A stretch of 64,000 nucleotides of DNA from Gammaproteobacteria bacterium. Lineage in GTDB: Bacteria; Pseudomonadota; Gammaproteobacteria; Pseudomonadales; Pseudohongiellaceae. The translations under genes were made by a program, and so were the position numbers. Of the stretch, positions 8,267 to 18,367 are shown in pieces. Position 1 is the first letter of the stretch, and every line of letters begins with the position of its first letter. The notes under the pieces were generated by a model, which was not told the DNA's origin, made no database searches, and saw only the letters and a list, made by a program, of their open reading frames with translations. The stretch spans positions 124,001 through 188,000 of the forward strand of contig DUBM01000020.1 in the NCBI GenBank assembly GCA_012960305.1. Direction: 5' to 3'.

Positions 8267-9387
8267 GAATCCATGCCTAGATCACCGTCGCTGCCTTTAC
8301 CAGCAGGTCCTGCAACGCCTTTCTTGTGACCATAGATTCGTGGACGAAGAAAGTGGTCTAACAGGGGAGCGGAAAAATTTCCTAGTAATACAGCTATCGC
8401 AATAGAGTCTAAATAGTTTCCCCAAACTCTTACGCTGTAAATGCTTAAACCAATTATCATCCCGTAAACCAGTTTCCCTTTACTAGTAGTTGCTGCGCTG
8501 ACTGGATCGGTGGCAATAAAAAAAGCGCCGATCATTGTGGCACTGCCGAACAAGTGCAAATAAGGAGTTCCGTAAATTGTATAACCACCCGGGGAATAAA
8601 ATAAAATTGATAGGGTTAGTACAGTAGCAATGACAGCCGCTGGGATATGCCAACTTATGATGCGCTGCAAGAGTAAGAAACAACCACCGAAAAAGTAGCC
8701 AATATTAACCAGTTCCCACGCTGTTTCCGAGCTTCGTGAGAACATCGATTGGTCAGTTTGCCAGGCTGCCAGAAGTTTGCTGGTGCCAGCTAGTTTTGAC
8801 TCAATTAAAGGAGTTGCCATAGCTAAACCGTCTATAAGTTCATTAGAACTAAAGGTGCTGAGGTTAAGAAACGGGAAGCTGAGCTGCAGGCTTTGTTGCA
8901 GACCAGACAGACTTATGGGAGCAAATTCCTGCACGTCACTTAGAGCATCGCTGGGGATATGCCAGCTAGTCATCTCCAGGGGAAAGCAGAGCAGTAAAAA
9001 CAAATAGCCACACATTGCTGGATTAAATGGGTTCTGACCGAGGCCTCCGTATATGTGTTTGGCGATCAATATGGCGAAGCCCATACCTAAGAATGGTATC
9101 CACCAGGGTGATCCTGGAGGAATTGCAAGACCAAATAAAACCGCCGCAACCAATGCGCTATTATCAGCTAATATGGCCTGAATGTGGCGTTCCCTTAGGC
9201 TGACCGCAGCAGCTTCAAAACTTAGAGCAAATGCGATCGACAGGAGCACATTAACCAGAATGCCGTAACCAAAATACCAGGTCGATATACTAATACCTGG
9301 AATGCAAGCGGCGACTACCATCAACATAATATTGTTTGTGCTGTGACGAGCATGCTGAAATGGAGAAGACTGTGGCGAGGATGTCAT
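8263..9387 (-). CDS. rsxD: RsxD/RnfD subunit, covalent-FMN membrane protein
   Basis: A 374-residue membrane protein of the RnfD/NqrB family. Conserved segments: the N-terminal SPFQHARHSTNNIMLMV, KHIYGGLGQNPFNPAM, the flavinylation region IDGLAMATPL and FGSATMIGAFFIATDPVSA. Thr192, the residue that carries covalent FMN in the family, is present, although the motif reads A-M-A-T rather than S-x-A-T. The stop is followed by no rsxG; rsxE begins inside the last codons. The start abuts the rsxC stop with no gap. It is not fused to an RsxG domain. Confidence 0.93.
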   Translation of the reverse strand: MTSSPQSSPFQHARHSTNNIMLMVVAACIPGISISTWYFGYGILVNVLLSIAFALSFEAAAVSLRERHIQAILADNSALVAAVLFGLAIPPGSPWWIPFLGMGFAILIAKHIYGGLGQNPFNPAMCGYLFLLLCFPLEMTSWHIPSDALSDVQEFAPISLSGLQQSLQLSFPFLNLSTFSSNELIDGLAMATPLIESKLAGTSKLLAAWQTDQSMFSRSSETAWELVNIGYFFGGCFLLLQRIISWHIPAAVIATVLTLSILFYSPGGYTIYGTPYLHLFGSATMIGAFFIATDPVSAATTSKGKLVYGMIIGLSIYSVRVWGNYLDSIAIAVLLGNFSAPLLDHFLRPRIYGHKKGVAGPAGKGSDGDLGMDS

Positions 9388-11016
9388 CTATTTACTCGAC
9401 TCAGTATTTTCGTCACTGCTTGAAGCAATAAGTCTCGTCTTACGCTTTCTGACTCGATCAACTGCAGCGGCGATTTCTTTTTTTGCTGACTCCCGGGAAA
9501 ATGTTGGCAGCATGTTTTGCACGGTTGATCCCGCAGATTGAACAGCTTCATCAGTTTTTGCTACAGCGCCTCGCTTCTTAGATTCTCGGCTTGCTTCTTT
9601 GTCTTTCTTAGCTCGATATTGGTGATACTGAAAGCGCTGTTTCCATTGCGCGCTGCTCATTTCGTTTTTTAATTGATTCCCGATCTCTTCTTTGCTGGCT
9701 CGGTAATACTGCACGAGTGGAATGTTGCTTGGGCAAACATATGCGCAAGCACCGCATTCAATACAGTCGTTTAAGCCGTGACTAATTAGTTCGGAGTAAT
9801 ATTGACACTTAGCGTAGAGATACAACTGTTGGGGTAACAGTGATACTGGGCAGGCATCAGCGCAGAAACCGCAGCGAATACAAGCTTGCTCTAGGGCCGG
9901 AGGTGGAAATTCAGCATTGGAGGCTGCAATTATACAGCTTGTGGTTTTTAGAATTGGCACATCAGTTCGAGCTAGCTTAACCCCCATAAGGGATCCGCCC
10001 ATTAGTGTCATTGTATGGTCCTGTTGATTTAGGCCGCAGAGTTCCAGCAAATAATCAACAGAAGTGCCAATTAAAGTTTCAAAATTTTTCGGTGTTTGTA
10101 GAGCAGGCCCTGCCAGAGTAGTAATTCTGCTGATGCAAGGCTTTCCCTCAACAACGGCTTGGTAAGCAGCATACGCAGTGCCTACATTGTGCATGAGTAT
10201 TCCAATATCAGCAGGGTATTTGCCGCTGGGAACTTCCTTAGACGTTATTGTTTGAATTAACTGCTTCTCACTACCGGTGGGATATTTCGGTGCTACCTTT
10301 ATTAATTCAATTGGGCAATTTAATTGTGTTTGTTCCAGAGCTTCAATAGCATCAGTATTATTAGAATCTATGGCGATAACACAATGTTCAGCCATGCAAG
10401 CGGCTTGAAGAATTTTTGCGCCGAGGACTACTAGCTTAGCTTTTTCTCGCAAGAGAGCTTCATCAGCAGTGATATAAGGTTCGTTTTCCGCGGCGTTGAT
10501 GATTAGAAGTTTTACTGCTTTGCCTGAGCTAAGCTTTAGACGGTTTAAATATCCCTCTCCGCCAAGCCCAAATATTGCACCTTCTTCGATGAGCTTGGCT
10601 AATTCCAAATAACTAAGGGAGCAGTAATCAGTTATAGCATTGTGATCAATTTCTGCATCAAAACCGTCACTTTCAAGGAGGATGCACATTGACTCTTTAT
10701 TCAAGGGGCTTGGAATGGCAAAATTCTCGATGGCTCTAATCACCCCTGAAGTGGGTGCATGCAGATCAACTATACCGGTTGCTTCAGAACAGGCGATGGT
10801 TTGGTATTTAAGGACTTTGTCTCCAGGTTTGACTAATGGTTTAGTTCTAGTGCTTCCATGCTGAATCAAGGGCAGTATTAGTTCTCTAGGGATGGGTGTT
10901 GGCATTAGTCGTGATCTTAGGGTTGCCTGCTTGTAGTCTGGTGGTTTAATTCCTCCCGGTATTGGCGTACCCGCCTTACCACGCATGGCTCCAATAATGT
11001 TTTCCACAAGCCTCAT
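9388..11016 (-). CDS. rsxC: RsxC/RnfC subunit with an altered nucleotide/FMN loop
   Basis: A 542-residue cytoplasmic RnfC-type subunit, in relatives the NADH-oxidising flavoprotein. The order is barrel-like N-terminus (GGIKPP), Rossmann-like region, SLBB region and two ferredoxin motifs ([12 protein letters not shown] and [12 protein letters not shown]), both complete, then a short basic tail without the long Ala/Lys repeats of E. coli. The glycine loop, normally GLGGAGFPT, reads GLGGEGYLN, and the usual AAECEPYIT reads AAENEPYIT. These changes touch the FMN/NADH site of the family. I chose ATG at 11016 because it overlaps the rsxB stop (ATGA); an 18-codon longer frame exists upstream. Confidence 0.9.
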   Translation of the reverse strand: MRLVENIIGAMRGKAGTPIPGGIKPPDYKQATLRSRLMPTPIPRELILPLIQHGSTRTKPLVKPGDKVLKYQTIACSEATGIVDLHAPTSGVIRAIENFAIPSPLNKESMCILLESDGFDAEIDHNAITDYCSLSYLELAKLIEEGAIFGLGGEGYLNRLKLSSGKAVKLLIINAAENEPYITADEALLREKAKLVVLGAKILQAACMAEHCVIAIDSNNTDAIEALEQTQLNCPIELIKVAPKYPTGSEKQLIQTITSKEVPSGKYPADIGILMHNVGTAYAAYQAVVEGKPCISRITTLAGPALQTPKNFETLIGTSVDYLLELCGLNQQDHTMTLMGGSLMGVKLARTDVPILKTTSCIIAASNAEFPPPALEQACIRCGFCADACPVSLLPQQLYLYAKCQYYSELISHGLNDCIECGACAYVCPSNIPLVQYYRASKEEIGNQLKNEMSSAQWKQRFQYHQYRAKKDKEASRESKKRGAVAKTDEAVQSAGSTVQNMLPTFSRESAKKEIAAAVDRVRKRKTRLIASSSDENTESSK

Positions 11017-11606
11017 AGATCTGTTTCCAATGTATTGAATCTGGAATTTTGGATTTTTGGGGTTAGCCAATACCTAGGCTTAGGAGTGGGCAATAAAACC
11101 AAATCAATGCAATCAACAGGGCAGGGATCTATACACAGATCACAACCAGTGCATTCGCTAGAGATAACTGTATGCATGAGCTTTGGCCCACCGAGGATGG
11201 CATCTAATGGGCAGGCTTGAATGCATTTAGTGCAACCAATACATTCGTCTTCCCGAATTATCGCGGCTAATGGAGGTTGAAAAACTCCATGAGCAGGGTT
11301 GAGTCTGAATCCTGGTTCATTTACAAAATCTACCAGTTTAAGGATCGTTGGTTCGCCTCCAGGGGGGCACTTGTTAATCGCATCACCTCGGCTGATAGCG
11401 CGAGCATAGGGCAAACAGCCTTTGTAGCCACAGCGGCCACATTGAGTTTGGGGCAGATAGCTATTTATTTGATCTACCACAGATTTTTGCGCTAGATATT
11501 CCTGGCGCAAATATTTACGAACTAAAAGTAGTCTATGAGCTAAGAAAATAAAGATGCTGGCGGCTGCTACAAATTGGAAAAGTTGCTTATCAATGAATGC
11601 TTCCAC
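11013..11606 (-). CDS. rsxB: RsxB/RnfB iron-sulfur subunit
   Basis: A 197-residue protein: one N-terminal membrane helix, then the four-cysteine domain (CGRCGYKGC and NKCPPGG), then two ferredoxin motifs ([12 protein letters not shown] and [12 protein letters not shown]). All cluster ligands expected for RsxB are present, so this subunit looks fully functional as an electron carrier. The GTG at 11606 starts two bases after the rsxA stop; an in-frame codon further upstream would overlap rsxA. A ferredoxin-like subunit with intact motifs contrasts with the damaged sites in RsxA, RsxE and RsxC. Confidence 0.93.
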   Translation of the reverse strand: MEAFIDKQLFQFVAAASIFIFLAHRLLLVRKYLRQEYLAQKSVVDQINSYLPQTQCGRCGYKGCLPYARAISRGDAINKCPPGGEPTILKLVDFVNEPGFRLNPAHGVFQPPLAAIIREDECIGCTKCIQACPLDAILGGPKLMHTVISSECTGCDLCIDPCPVDCIDLVLLPTPKPRYWLTPKIQNSRFNTLETDL

Positions 11607-11608
11607 GG

Positions 11609-12184
11609 TTATATTAGTCCGGCCAGACCGATAAAACACATAGAAACAATGCCGGCGCTCACAAGTTGAATGGCAGGTCCGCGAAATACATCTGGAATAT
11701 CCATAGTATCCAAGCGTTGGCGTAACGCGGCGAAAGCAATGAGAACAATAGCAAAGCCTAAGGCAGAGCCGAAGCTATACGCCAAACTTTGGGAAACTGT
11801 GTGCACGCCCATGGCGCTTAATAAAGAGATTCCGATAACTGCGCTGTTAGCGCCAATCAGGTAGAAGGCTAGGTCGTGGCGGCGAATGGAGAGAGGAAAA
11901 TAGTCTTCAGCGCACTTATAACAAACAATCGTAAGAGTAGAGCTTATCCCGACAAAAACAATTAAGCGCAAGTAGGCTAACCCAATTGGGTTTAAGAAAA
12001 ACCGATAGATGATAAAATTTAGAAATGAGGATAAAAAAAGAACTATAAAACTGAATAGGGCGAGCTCGCAAGCGCTGCGTAGGCTATTGCTACTTGAAAA
12101 AAGAGTTGAAACGCCGAGTAGATTGACCAGAACCACATTATTTATCAATGCAGCGGCGATAATGACACCAAGTATTTCAATCAC
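11609..12184 (-). CDS. rsxA: RsxA/RnfA subunit lacking both iron-sulfur cysteines
   Basis: A 191-residue, six-helix membrane protein of the RnfA/NqrE family, taking the GTG at 12184 that gives the family length; the frame stays open to 12247. Conserved segments are [11 protein letters not shown], the NSAVIG region, [18 protein letters not shown] and [14 protein letters not shown]. In relatives the first site is GLCPF and the second TTNCAVLG, each giving one ligand to the intramembrane [2Fe-2S] cluster. Here they read GVSTL (Ser26) and GANSAVIG (Ser114). It is the first gene of the rsxABCDE-nth operon. Confidence 0.9.
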   Translation of the reverse strand: MIEILGVIIAAALINNVVLVNLLGVSTLFSSSNSLRSACELALFSFIVLFLSSFLNFIIYRFFLNPIGLAYLRLIVFVGISSTLTIVCYKCAEDYFPLSIRRHDLAFYLIGANSAVIGISLLSAMGVHTVSQSLAYSFGSALGFAIVLIAFAALRQRLDTMDIPDVFRGPAIQLVSAGIVSMCFIGLAGLI

Positions 12185-12303
12185 TAGATATGCAGTCCTG
12201 GAGTTTGTCCTATTTAGAAGCTCAATTTGGAAGTAAAAATTAACCAATCTGGCGCTGATCTAGTTTGTCATTCTATCACGGCTTGGTATCTCGGTAGACA
12301 GCT

Positions 12304-12339
12304 GCACAAAAACCCCAAGGCAGAAAACTGCATGGGGTC
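12304..12339 (-). terminator. Intrinsic terminator of the HtrA-like protease gene
   Basis: On the minus strand ACCCCATGCAG, loop TTTT, CTGCCTTGGGGT forms a long stem with one small mismatch and is followed directly by TTTTTT. It lies about 55 bases past the protease stop and separates that gene from the rsx operon, which must therefore have its own promoter in about 12185-12300. Confidence 0.75.
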
Positions 12340-12392
12340 CGTGTTATCAATCATAGTCAGCTAGAGGCTAAGCTATCATTAAAGAGGGAAAA

Positions 12393-13904
12393 TTATTCCT
12401 CAAATAGCCCAACAGAATGTGCGGCAGGGATACGATACTGTGAGAGTATTTGCGACTCACTATCTATTGCATCTTCATGATTAATTACCATTTGATAGCC
12501 GTTTTTATTTTCAAACACGATGTCTTCCGTTTCATTGTTATTAATTAATGAAGCGAAATGGGAGAAATCTGTGATGGGTTCCCCATTCACAGATTCAACT
12601 ACCCAATTTCTCCAATCGTGATAACCCAGATTGACATCGCCAGCGAGGATTTGGAGTGCAACTACTAACTCGCGTCTTTCCGGTGAACTCCACTCGTTGC
12701 GCGCTTGTAATAGACTGACTGGAGCCGTGCGGCCCCAATCGGTGCCCCAACGTTTAATGAGATTCATATTCAACGGTACAAACAAAATGCCGCCATAAAT
12801 ATAATATTGCGGTATTTTGTCGAATTGCTCCCCCGCTACTAGGCTATAACTCTTCAGTGAGGGTTCGGCTAACAAGGTAGCAGTGTTGAATTTGCCATCC
12901 CGGGAGTAGCTAATTTCAATCGAATCATCAATATGGTGTAAATCTATCGCATGCTTGTAGTCGGTGAGCAAATCTTCCGACAATTTAATGCTGCCATCGT
13001 CAGCAATTTCAAATTCATCTATCTTCAAGATTACATCATTCTCTTGCAAAATTGCTTCAGCTGGAGAATCTTTAAAGACCTTGATAACCAGCACACCATC
13101 TTGGTGGGGTTCTAAACCATAGGCAGCTTTAGCTGATGGGCTATCGAGTGTTTGTGTCCTAAACCCGAGGTCGGGAAAGCCATCGTGCGCTCCATCTTCA
13201 GAATCTATTAGTACGTGTTGAATAATACTTGGCGGCACAAAATAGCCGAGGTTCTCGGCTCTGCCACCGCTATTCGCTTGCATAACCACTCCGACAATTT
13301 GTTGATCAACGATAACTGGCCCGCCACTATTTCCGGGGTTTATCGCGGCATCAATTTGGCCAGCAAGCAAGTAAGCTCCGGCGTGTGCATAGATTTGCTG
13401 TTCCACTCGAGAAAGAATCCCCTTGGTAATGCTCAAAGATTTGCCACCTATTGGATAGCCGTAGACAGAAACCTCTTGCAACGGGTCAGGGAGATCGCCG
13501 ATGGCTAGCGCCTTTAAGTCACTAAAGAAGCCAACTTCGTCGACAGTAATGAGAGCTAAATCGGCTTCGTGGGAAATAAAAACTACCCGGGCTTGGTACC
13601 TACGTGGATCATTGTGCTTTTGTGCTTGAACGTAGCTGGCATTAGCAACGACGTGGGCGTTTGTTAAAATTCGATTGCCAGTAATTACAGATCCGGAACC
13701 ACTGCTTTGTCGGGGGGTTAGTAATCGCCATGGGGTAAAGTAATCAGGCGCTGCTTGTGTGGTGTAAATCTTAATGACCGAGTCTTCAATTGCTCTAATT
13801 TCATTGTTTTGAGCGAGAGCTGAATTGGAAATTCCGAATAAAAATGACAGTAGCCAAAGCGCCGGAAGTATTTTGTACAAACGGCGAGCGTTAATAATAA
13901 TCAT
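12393..13904 (-). CDS. Exported HtrA/Deg-like serine protease with PDZ domains
   Basis: 503 residues with a signal peptide (basic start, hydrophobic core, cleavage after NSALA), so probably periplasmic. A trypsin-like domain (about residues 45-235) has the complete triad: His in LTNAHVV, Asp in HEADLALI and Ser in NPGNSGGPV. A PDZ-like region follows (about 260-350, DGVLVIKVFKDSPAE), and a second PDZ-like stretch near the C-terminus (VVESVNGEPITDFSHF). The long linker makes it resemble plant-type Deg proteases more than DegP or DegS. AGAAGG seven bases before the ATG supports the start. It is a single-gene unit with its own terminator. Confidence 0.85.
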   Translation of the reverse strand: MIIINARRLYKILPALWLLSFLFGISNSALAQNNEIRAIEDSVIKIYTTQAAPDYFTPWRLLTPRQSSGSGSVITGNRILTNAHVVANASYVQAQKHNDPRRYQARVVFISHEADLALITVDEVGFFSDLKALAIGDLPDPLQEVSVYGYPIGGKSLSITKGILSRVEQQIYAHAGAYLLAGQIDAAINPGNSGGPVIVDQQIVGVVMQANSGGRAENLGYFVPPSIIQHVLIDSEDGAHDGFPDLGFRTQTLDSPSAKAAYGLEPHQDGVLVIKVFKDSPAEAILQENDVILKIDEFEIADDGSIKLSEDLLTDYKHAIDLHHIDDSIEISYSRDGKFNTATLLAEPSLKSYSLVAGEQFDKIPQYYIYGGILFVPLNMNLIKRWGTDWGRTAPVSLLQARNEWSSPERRELVVALQILAGDVNLGYHDWRNWVVESVNGEPITDFSHFASLINNNETEDIVFENKNGYQMVINHEDAIDSESQILSQYRIPAAHSVGLFEE

Positions 13905-14294
13905 AAATACCTTCTCTTAAGTGTCATGCAAAGTAGGCTGGTTGCTCAATTCGATCACAGAAACGGCATCCATTGAACTGCCACAAGCTTATTACTTTAG
14001 TCAAAGATGTACCAGCCACAGACTCTAGTTTTCAGAGGAATGAGAATTTCGTTAAGCTATTTTCAGCTGACAAAAGAGCTAAAGCTCGGAAGTATATATA
14101 TAGGCAAATATAATGTGTGTAGGCCAGTAAAGGGAGCCGCAGAAGAGGTCAATATAAATAGTACGCCGAAACTACGTTGGACTACTGATTGCCGGATAAT
14201 AGAGGAAAATGGACATTACAGGCTCTTGTGATTTGGGGCGATGGGAAAGTTTGCAAATTGCGGCGATTAGCCGACATAGAGCAATTATCAAGGG
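13905..14294. other. 390-bp intergenic region between metG and the protease
   Basis: Nothing recognisable. A 74-codon plus-strand frame (14007-14231) has no family features and lies between two minus-strand genes; I do not call it. The protease promoter should lie at the left end. Confidence 0.5.
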
Positions 14295-16337
14295 CTAGGT
14301 AATTCGCATTCCTGCTTTAGCACCATTATGGGCTTCTAGTAGCCAAATTTCTTCACCCCCTGGGCCAGCAGCCAGAATCATTCCCTCAGATACCCCGAAT
14401 TTCATTTTGCGTGGTTTTAAGTTTGCCACAACAACAGTATGCATGCCGATTAGATCTTCAGGTTTGTAGGCAGACTTAATTCCGGAAAATACAGTTCGGG
14501 ATAGCGCGTCGCCATTTTTGTCCGTCCCCAAGTCCAGACTTAACTTTAATAATTTGTCAGCACCGTCCACAAGTTCAGCATTAGCAATCTTAGCTACCCG
14601 AAGGTCGATCTTAGCGAAATCATCGAACTCAATTTCTGGTTCTAAGCCGCTAGTATTTTTTGCTGGTTTTGTTGTAGTGGAATTATGTTTTTCGAAATCG
14701 ATCTGTGTTGCATTCACCATTGCTTGAACCTTATCCATTTCCACACGTGTCATGAGAGGGAAAAATTTATTAATTTTGTGACTGAGTAAGATATTTTCTG
14801 AATCCTGCCACTGTAACGGTTTTACCCTTAGAAATTCTTCGGCAGATGCAGCCATGGTCGGTAGTACTGGCTTCAAATAACAAATTAGAAGGCGAAACGC
14901 ATTGATTCCAGTACTGCAAACGTTTTGTAGCTCTAGGGATTGTTTATCAGTCTGCGCGATGACCCAAGGTTGTTTGTCATTTATGTATTGATTGGCCAAA
15001 TCTGCTAAGGCCATAATTATTCGAATCGCTTTTCCATACTCACGCTGATCATATAGTAGAGCAATATTTTCGTTGGCTTTTTGTAACTCTTCCAAGAGAG
15101 TTGGGTTGTCAGGTTTTTCAGCTAAAAATCCATCGAAACCTTTGCTAATAAATCCTGCACAGCGACTGGCAATATTTACAACCTTCCCGACCAAATCTGA
15201 ATTAACTCGCTGAGCAAAATCCTCCAAGTTGAGGTCTAGATCATCAATGCCGGAGGATAATTTAGCCGCTAGGTAGTAGCGCAGGTACTCAGGATTTAAA
15301 TGATCAAGGTAAGTACGAGCATTAATAAAGGTGCCGCGGGATTTCGACATTTTAGTTCCATCGACTGTCAAAAACCCATGAACGTAAACTGCACTTGGGG
15401 TTCTATAACCGGCGCTGGTTAGCATTGCCGGCCAAAACAGGGTGTGGAAGTTTATTATATCTTTACCAATAAAATGATAGAGCTCGGTATCTTGCCCGGA
15501 TTGCCAATAGTCATCGAACTCATACTCTGAATGCTCACAAAGATTTTTAAAACTGGCCATATAGCCAATAGGTGCGTCTACCCACACGTAAAAATATTTT
15601 CCCGGTGCATCAGGTATTTCAAAGCCAAAATAGGGGGCATCACGACTTATGTCCCATTGCTGGAGCTCATCGTCTAACCATTCGCTAAGTTTGTTGGCTA
15701 CAGAGTCCTGTAATGTCCCGCTTCGTGTCCAAGCTTTGAGCATGTCAGTAAAAGCGGGGAGGTCAAAAAAGAAGTGCTCTGAATCTTTTTCAATAGGAGT
15801 AGCGCCGGAGATTGAAGATTTAGGGTCGATCAGCTCTGCTGGGCTATAAGTTGAACCGCAGGCCTCACAATTATCTCCGTATTGATCAGTAGTTTTACAT
15901 TTCGGGCAAGAGCCAGTTATATAACGGTCTGCCAGGAACAGCCCTTTTTCGGGATCAAAAAGTTGTTTGATACTTCTTCTATTTATATGGCCATTGGCTT
16001 TCAATGCGGCATAAATCGATTCTGAAAGTTGTTTGTTTTCTGATGAATGGGTCGAATAAAAATTATCGAATTGAATGAGAAAATCTTTAAAGTCTCGCTG
16101 ATGTTCAGCATTAACGTTATCAATCAGTTGCTCTGGACTAATCCCTTGGTTTTCGGCGCTAAGCATAATAGCAGTGCCATGAGCGTCATCGGCACATACA
16201 TAGACGCAGTCATGCCCACGCAGGCGCTGAAAGCGAACCCAAATATCAGTTTGAATGGCCTCCATTAAATGCCCTAGGTGTATACCACCATTAGCGTAGG
16301 GGAGAGCGCTGGTTACTAAGATTTTTCTTTGCTTCAC
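14295..16337 (-). CDS. metG: Methionyl-tRNA synthetase
   Basis: A 680-residue class I synthetase charging initiator and elongator tRNA-Met. The signatures HLGH ([11 protein letters not shown]) and KMSKS ([12 protein letters not shown]) are present, a zinc knuckle [18 protein letters not shown] lies near residue 145, and the C-terminal tRNA-binding (EMAP-like) domain [12 protein letters not shown] is retained. GTG start with AGGA upstream. Downstream of the rubredoxin gene by 50 bases and possibly cotranscribed with it. Confidence 0.98.
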   Translation of the reverse strand: MKQRKILVTSALPYANGGIHLGHLMEAIQTDIWVRFQRLRGHDCVYVCADDAHGTAIMLSAENQGISPEQLIDNVNAEHQRDFKDFLIQFDNFYSTHSSENKQLSESIYAALKANGHINRRSIKQLFDPEKGLFLADRYITGSCPKCKTTDQYGDNCEACGSTYSPAELIDPKSSISGATPIEKDSEHFFFDLPAFTDMLKAWTRSGTLQDSVANKLSEWLDDELQQWDISRDAPYFGFEIPDAPGKYFYVWVDAPIGYMASFKNLCEHSEYEFDDYWQSGQDTELYHFIGKDIINFHTLFWPAMLTSAGYRTPSAVYVHGFLTVDGTKMSKSRGTFINARTYLDHLNPEYLRYYLAAKLSSGIDDLDLNLEDFAQRVNSDLVGKVVNIASRCAGFISKGFDGFLAEKPDNPTLLEELQKANENIALLYDQREYGKAIRIIMALADLANQYINDKQPWVIAQTDKQSLELQNVCSTGINAFRLLICYLKPVLPTMAASAEEFLRVKPLQWQDSENILLSHKINKFFPLMTRVEMDKVQAMVNATQIDFEKHNSTTTKPAKNTSGLEPEIEFDDFAKIDLRVAKIANAELVDGADKLLKLSLDLGTDKNGDALSRTVFSGIKSAYKPEDLIGMHTVVVANLKPRKMKFGVSEGMILAAGPGGEEIWLLEAHNGAKAGMRIT

Positions 16338-16387
16338 AATTTGTCCTGCTTAGGCTTGCCGGGATGCGGTCAATAAATGTGCTTTGA

Positions 16388-16552
16388 TTAAATTTCTACC
16401 ATTTCGAAATCTGTTTTACCGACACCACAGTCTGGACACATCCAATCGTCGGGGATATCGTCCCAGGAAGTGCCCGCAGCAATACCTTCTTCGGGAAGCC
16501 CTAACGCTTCTTCATAAATGAAACTACATACCAAACACTGCCACTTTCTCAC
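16388..16552 (-). CDS. Rubredoxin (54 residues)
   Basis: A short gene encoding [15 protein letters not shown].. ending [20 protein letters not shown]. The two Cys pairs (CLVC and CPDC) that bind a single iron and the aromatic and acidic residues between them define a rubredoxin of exactly family length. Start is a GTG; an in-frame stop lies just upstream, so no longer version is possible. It is a small cytoplasmic one-electron carrier; its partner is not visible. It is placed just before metG and two genes from the altered rsx operon, which may or may not be meaningful. Confidence 0.93.
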   Translation of the reverse strand: MRKWQCLVCSFIYEEALGLPEEGIAAGTSWDDIPDDWMCPDCGVGKTDFEMVEI

Positions 16553-16925
16553 TCCTTCTACCCCTTACAATGAATGCTAAACACTTCAATTTAATGCCAA
16601 AAAACAACTATCTTTTTTGAGCAGACTGGGCGCGATTATAGCTAATTCAGAGGGCTCTTTGTCGGTGATTAACTTTGGTTAACGGACAAAAGGTTCGCGG
16701 CATGAGGAAATGCATGCCTGCCGAGTATTGATTTAAGCTAGAAATCGGATGCCGAATGCATCTCAATAGGATGCGGATACTACTCCAAAGTGAGGTCGAA
16801 TTCAGTAATTTTTTGGGAGACTATTAGTTGCCAATCGAACGAAAAAATGGATGCTTCAAGGCCTAATAGGCACTATCATTCGCGTTTCTCACAAAACATC
16901 AGCAATCTGGTATAGGAATGAATTT
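16553..16925. other. Divergent promoter region between rubredoxin/metG and dcd
   Basis: 373 bases that must hold two diverging promoters; I could not place either with confidence. In pseudomonads apbC (an Mrp-type iron-sulfur carrier) lies between metG and dcd; no trace of it is seen here. Confidence 0.4.
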
Positions 16926-17495
16926 ATGAGTATTAAGTCGGACCGTTGGATTAGACAAATGGCCAATGAAGAAGGAATGATCGAGCCATTTGAGCAACAA
17001 CAGGTGCGGCATGTAGATGGCGAGAAGGTGATTTCCTATGGCACTTCAAGTTATGGGTATGATGTTCGTTGTGCCAGCGAGTTTAAAATTTTTACCAATG
17101 TCCACACGACTAGCGTGGTCGATCCCAAAAATTTTGATGAGTCTTGTTTTATTAGTATCGACGAACCTTTTTGCATAATCCCGCCGAATTCTTTTGCGCT
17201 AGCGCGAACTGTGGAATATTTTCGAATTCCTAGAGATGTGTTGACAATCTGCTTGGGAAAATCCACTTATGCCCGCTGCGGTATTATTGTAAACGTCACT
17301 CCATTGGAACCAGAGTGGGAAGGTCATGTCACATTGGAGTTTTCTAACACAACCCCACTACCAGCAAAAATCTATGCATTAGAAGGAGTCGCGCAAATGT
17401 TGTTTTATCAATCTGATGAGCAATGTGAAACCACTTATGCGCAAAGAGGTGGAAAGTATATGGGCCAGTTGGGCGTTACTCCGCCGAAAGCGTAA
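16926..17495 (+). CDS. dcd: dCTP deaminase
   Basis: 189 residues. It deaminates dCTP to dUTP on the route to dTTP. Matches along the whole family: [39 protein letters not shown], the catalytic-glutamate region [20 protein letters not shown] and the C-terminal [15 protein letters not shown] at 16926 chosen by homology and by AGGAA upstream; the frame is open 25 codons further but that part has no family match. Confidence 0.97.
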   Translation: MSIKSDRWIRQMANEEGMIEPFEQQQVRHVDGEKVISYGTSSYGYDVRCASEFKIFTNVHTTSVVDPKNFDESCFISIDEPFCIIPPNSFALARTVEYFRIPRDVLTICLGKSTYARCGIIVNVTPLEPEWEGHVTLEFSNTTPLPAKIYALEGVAQMLFYQSDEQCETTYAQRGGKYMGQLGVTPPKA

Positions 17496-17659
17496 GATTG
17501 GTACTCAGAATTTATTAGGCTTTCTGTTTAACTTTTATTATATAAAAATATTCGCATATACCTTTGTGCCTATCTCTGCGTCAAATTCTTTCCATACCGC
17601 TCTCGCTATTCTCATGAATTAATTGATCATGCGCTCGATCTCGAAATTTTGTCGATTGA

Positions 17660-18019
17660 AATCACCCAAAAAACCCAGCTGAATCGTTCGGCTGCACTGT
17701 CGTGGACATTGGCACGGTTATACCAACCCTTTTAAACAAAACCCTTCAGAAGCATGCACACGAAATACTCGAGCATGAGCGGGGGCCAATCATTGGCTTA
17801 GCAATCCCCAAAACTAGCTGAAACTTTGGCGGCCATGGCAGCAGAAGTCAAAATTTTGACGTTTTAACTTCGGCGGTGCGGATTTCTCTGAGCTGAGTAA
17901 TTGCCCAAAGCATCTATGGCGAAAGGGCCGAGCTATCAATTGTCTTTTTAGGCACTGATTTGGAACAGATTTTGCTTAAATCACTAGAGTCGCACATTAA
18001 TGGCGGCCTCATTGAGTAA
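17660..18019 (+). pseudogene. flhA: flhA fossil (C-terminal part of the flagellar export gate protein)
   Basis: A single frame with stops carries two blocks typical of the FlhA cytoplasmic domain in the right order. At 17690 it reads GCTVVDIGTVIPTLLNKTLQ then KHAHEILEHE, matching the GYTVVD..TVVATHL..ILRQHAHELLGHEE region. Near 17855 it reads DVLTSAVRISLS, stop, VIAQSIYGERAELSIVF and LGTDLEQILLKSLES, matching the family segment (E/D)LLT..VR.AL.R.IVQQIYG...LPVI.LDP.LEQLL. The roughly 60 residues normally between the blocks are deleted and at least three in-frame stops are present. It lies where flhA belongs, upstream of flhF and fliA. Confidence 0.75.
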
Positions 18020-18257
18020 GGTGCGATCCCAATAGAGCCCAAGTTAGTTGCTAACGATAATTGAAGAAGTACAGATGAGGAATTTTAGTCACGTTTCTGT
18101 ACTTATAAACAGAGACGAATGCGACCTCACTTTAGCCAGAAATCGTGAATACAGTTCGGCTATCAGGTAAGTCGTCAAAAATAGAATTTAGTTTAGAGCG
18201 ATAATTGATTTAAACGGAATTAACGTAGTCCGACAAAAATAGGGAGCATGCTAGAGC

Positions 18258-18365
18258 ATGGCAGTTAAAAGATTTTGTGTGTCAGGCGTGCATATAGCAC
18301 TAAATATTATCCGCAACCAATTGGGTGTGTGTGCAGTTAGTATTACAATAAAAAGGGATCAGTGA
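18258..18365 (+). pseudogene. flhF: flhF fossil (N-terminal 35 codons)
   Basis: A 35-codon frame reads MAVKRFCVSGVHIALNIIR followed by NQLGVCAVSI, which follows the FlhF N-terminus pattern (M.VKRF.A.DMR.AL..VR.ELG.DAVI). It stops at TGA 18363-18365, directly at the fliA start. The rest of flhF (the SRP-like GTPase) and all of flhG are missing, so a deletion has joined the first codons of flhF to fliA. The gene order flhA-flhF-fliA is as expected in pseudomonads. Confidence 0.65.
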
Positions 18366-18367
18366 TA

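Noticed and set aside
14007-14231. 74-codon plus-strand frame between metG and the protease
   Set aside because: No domain, no start signal, opposite strand to both neighbours.
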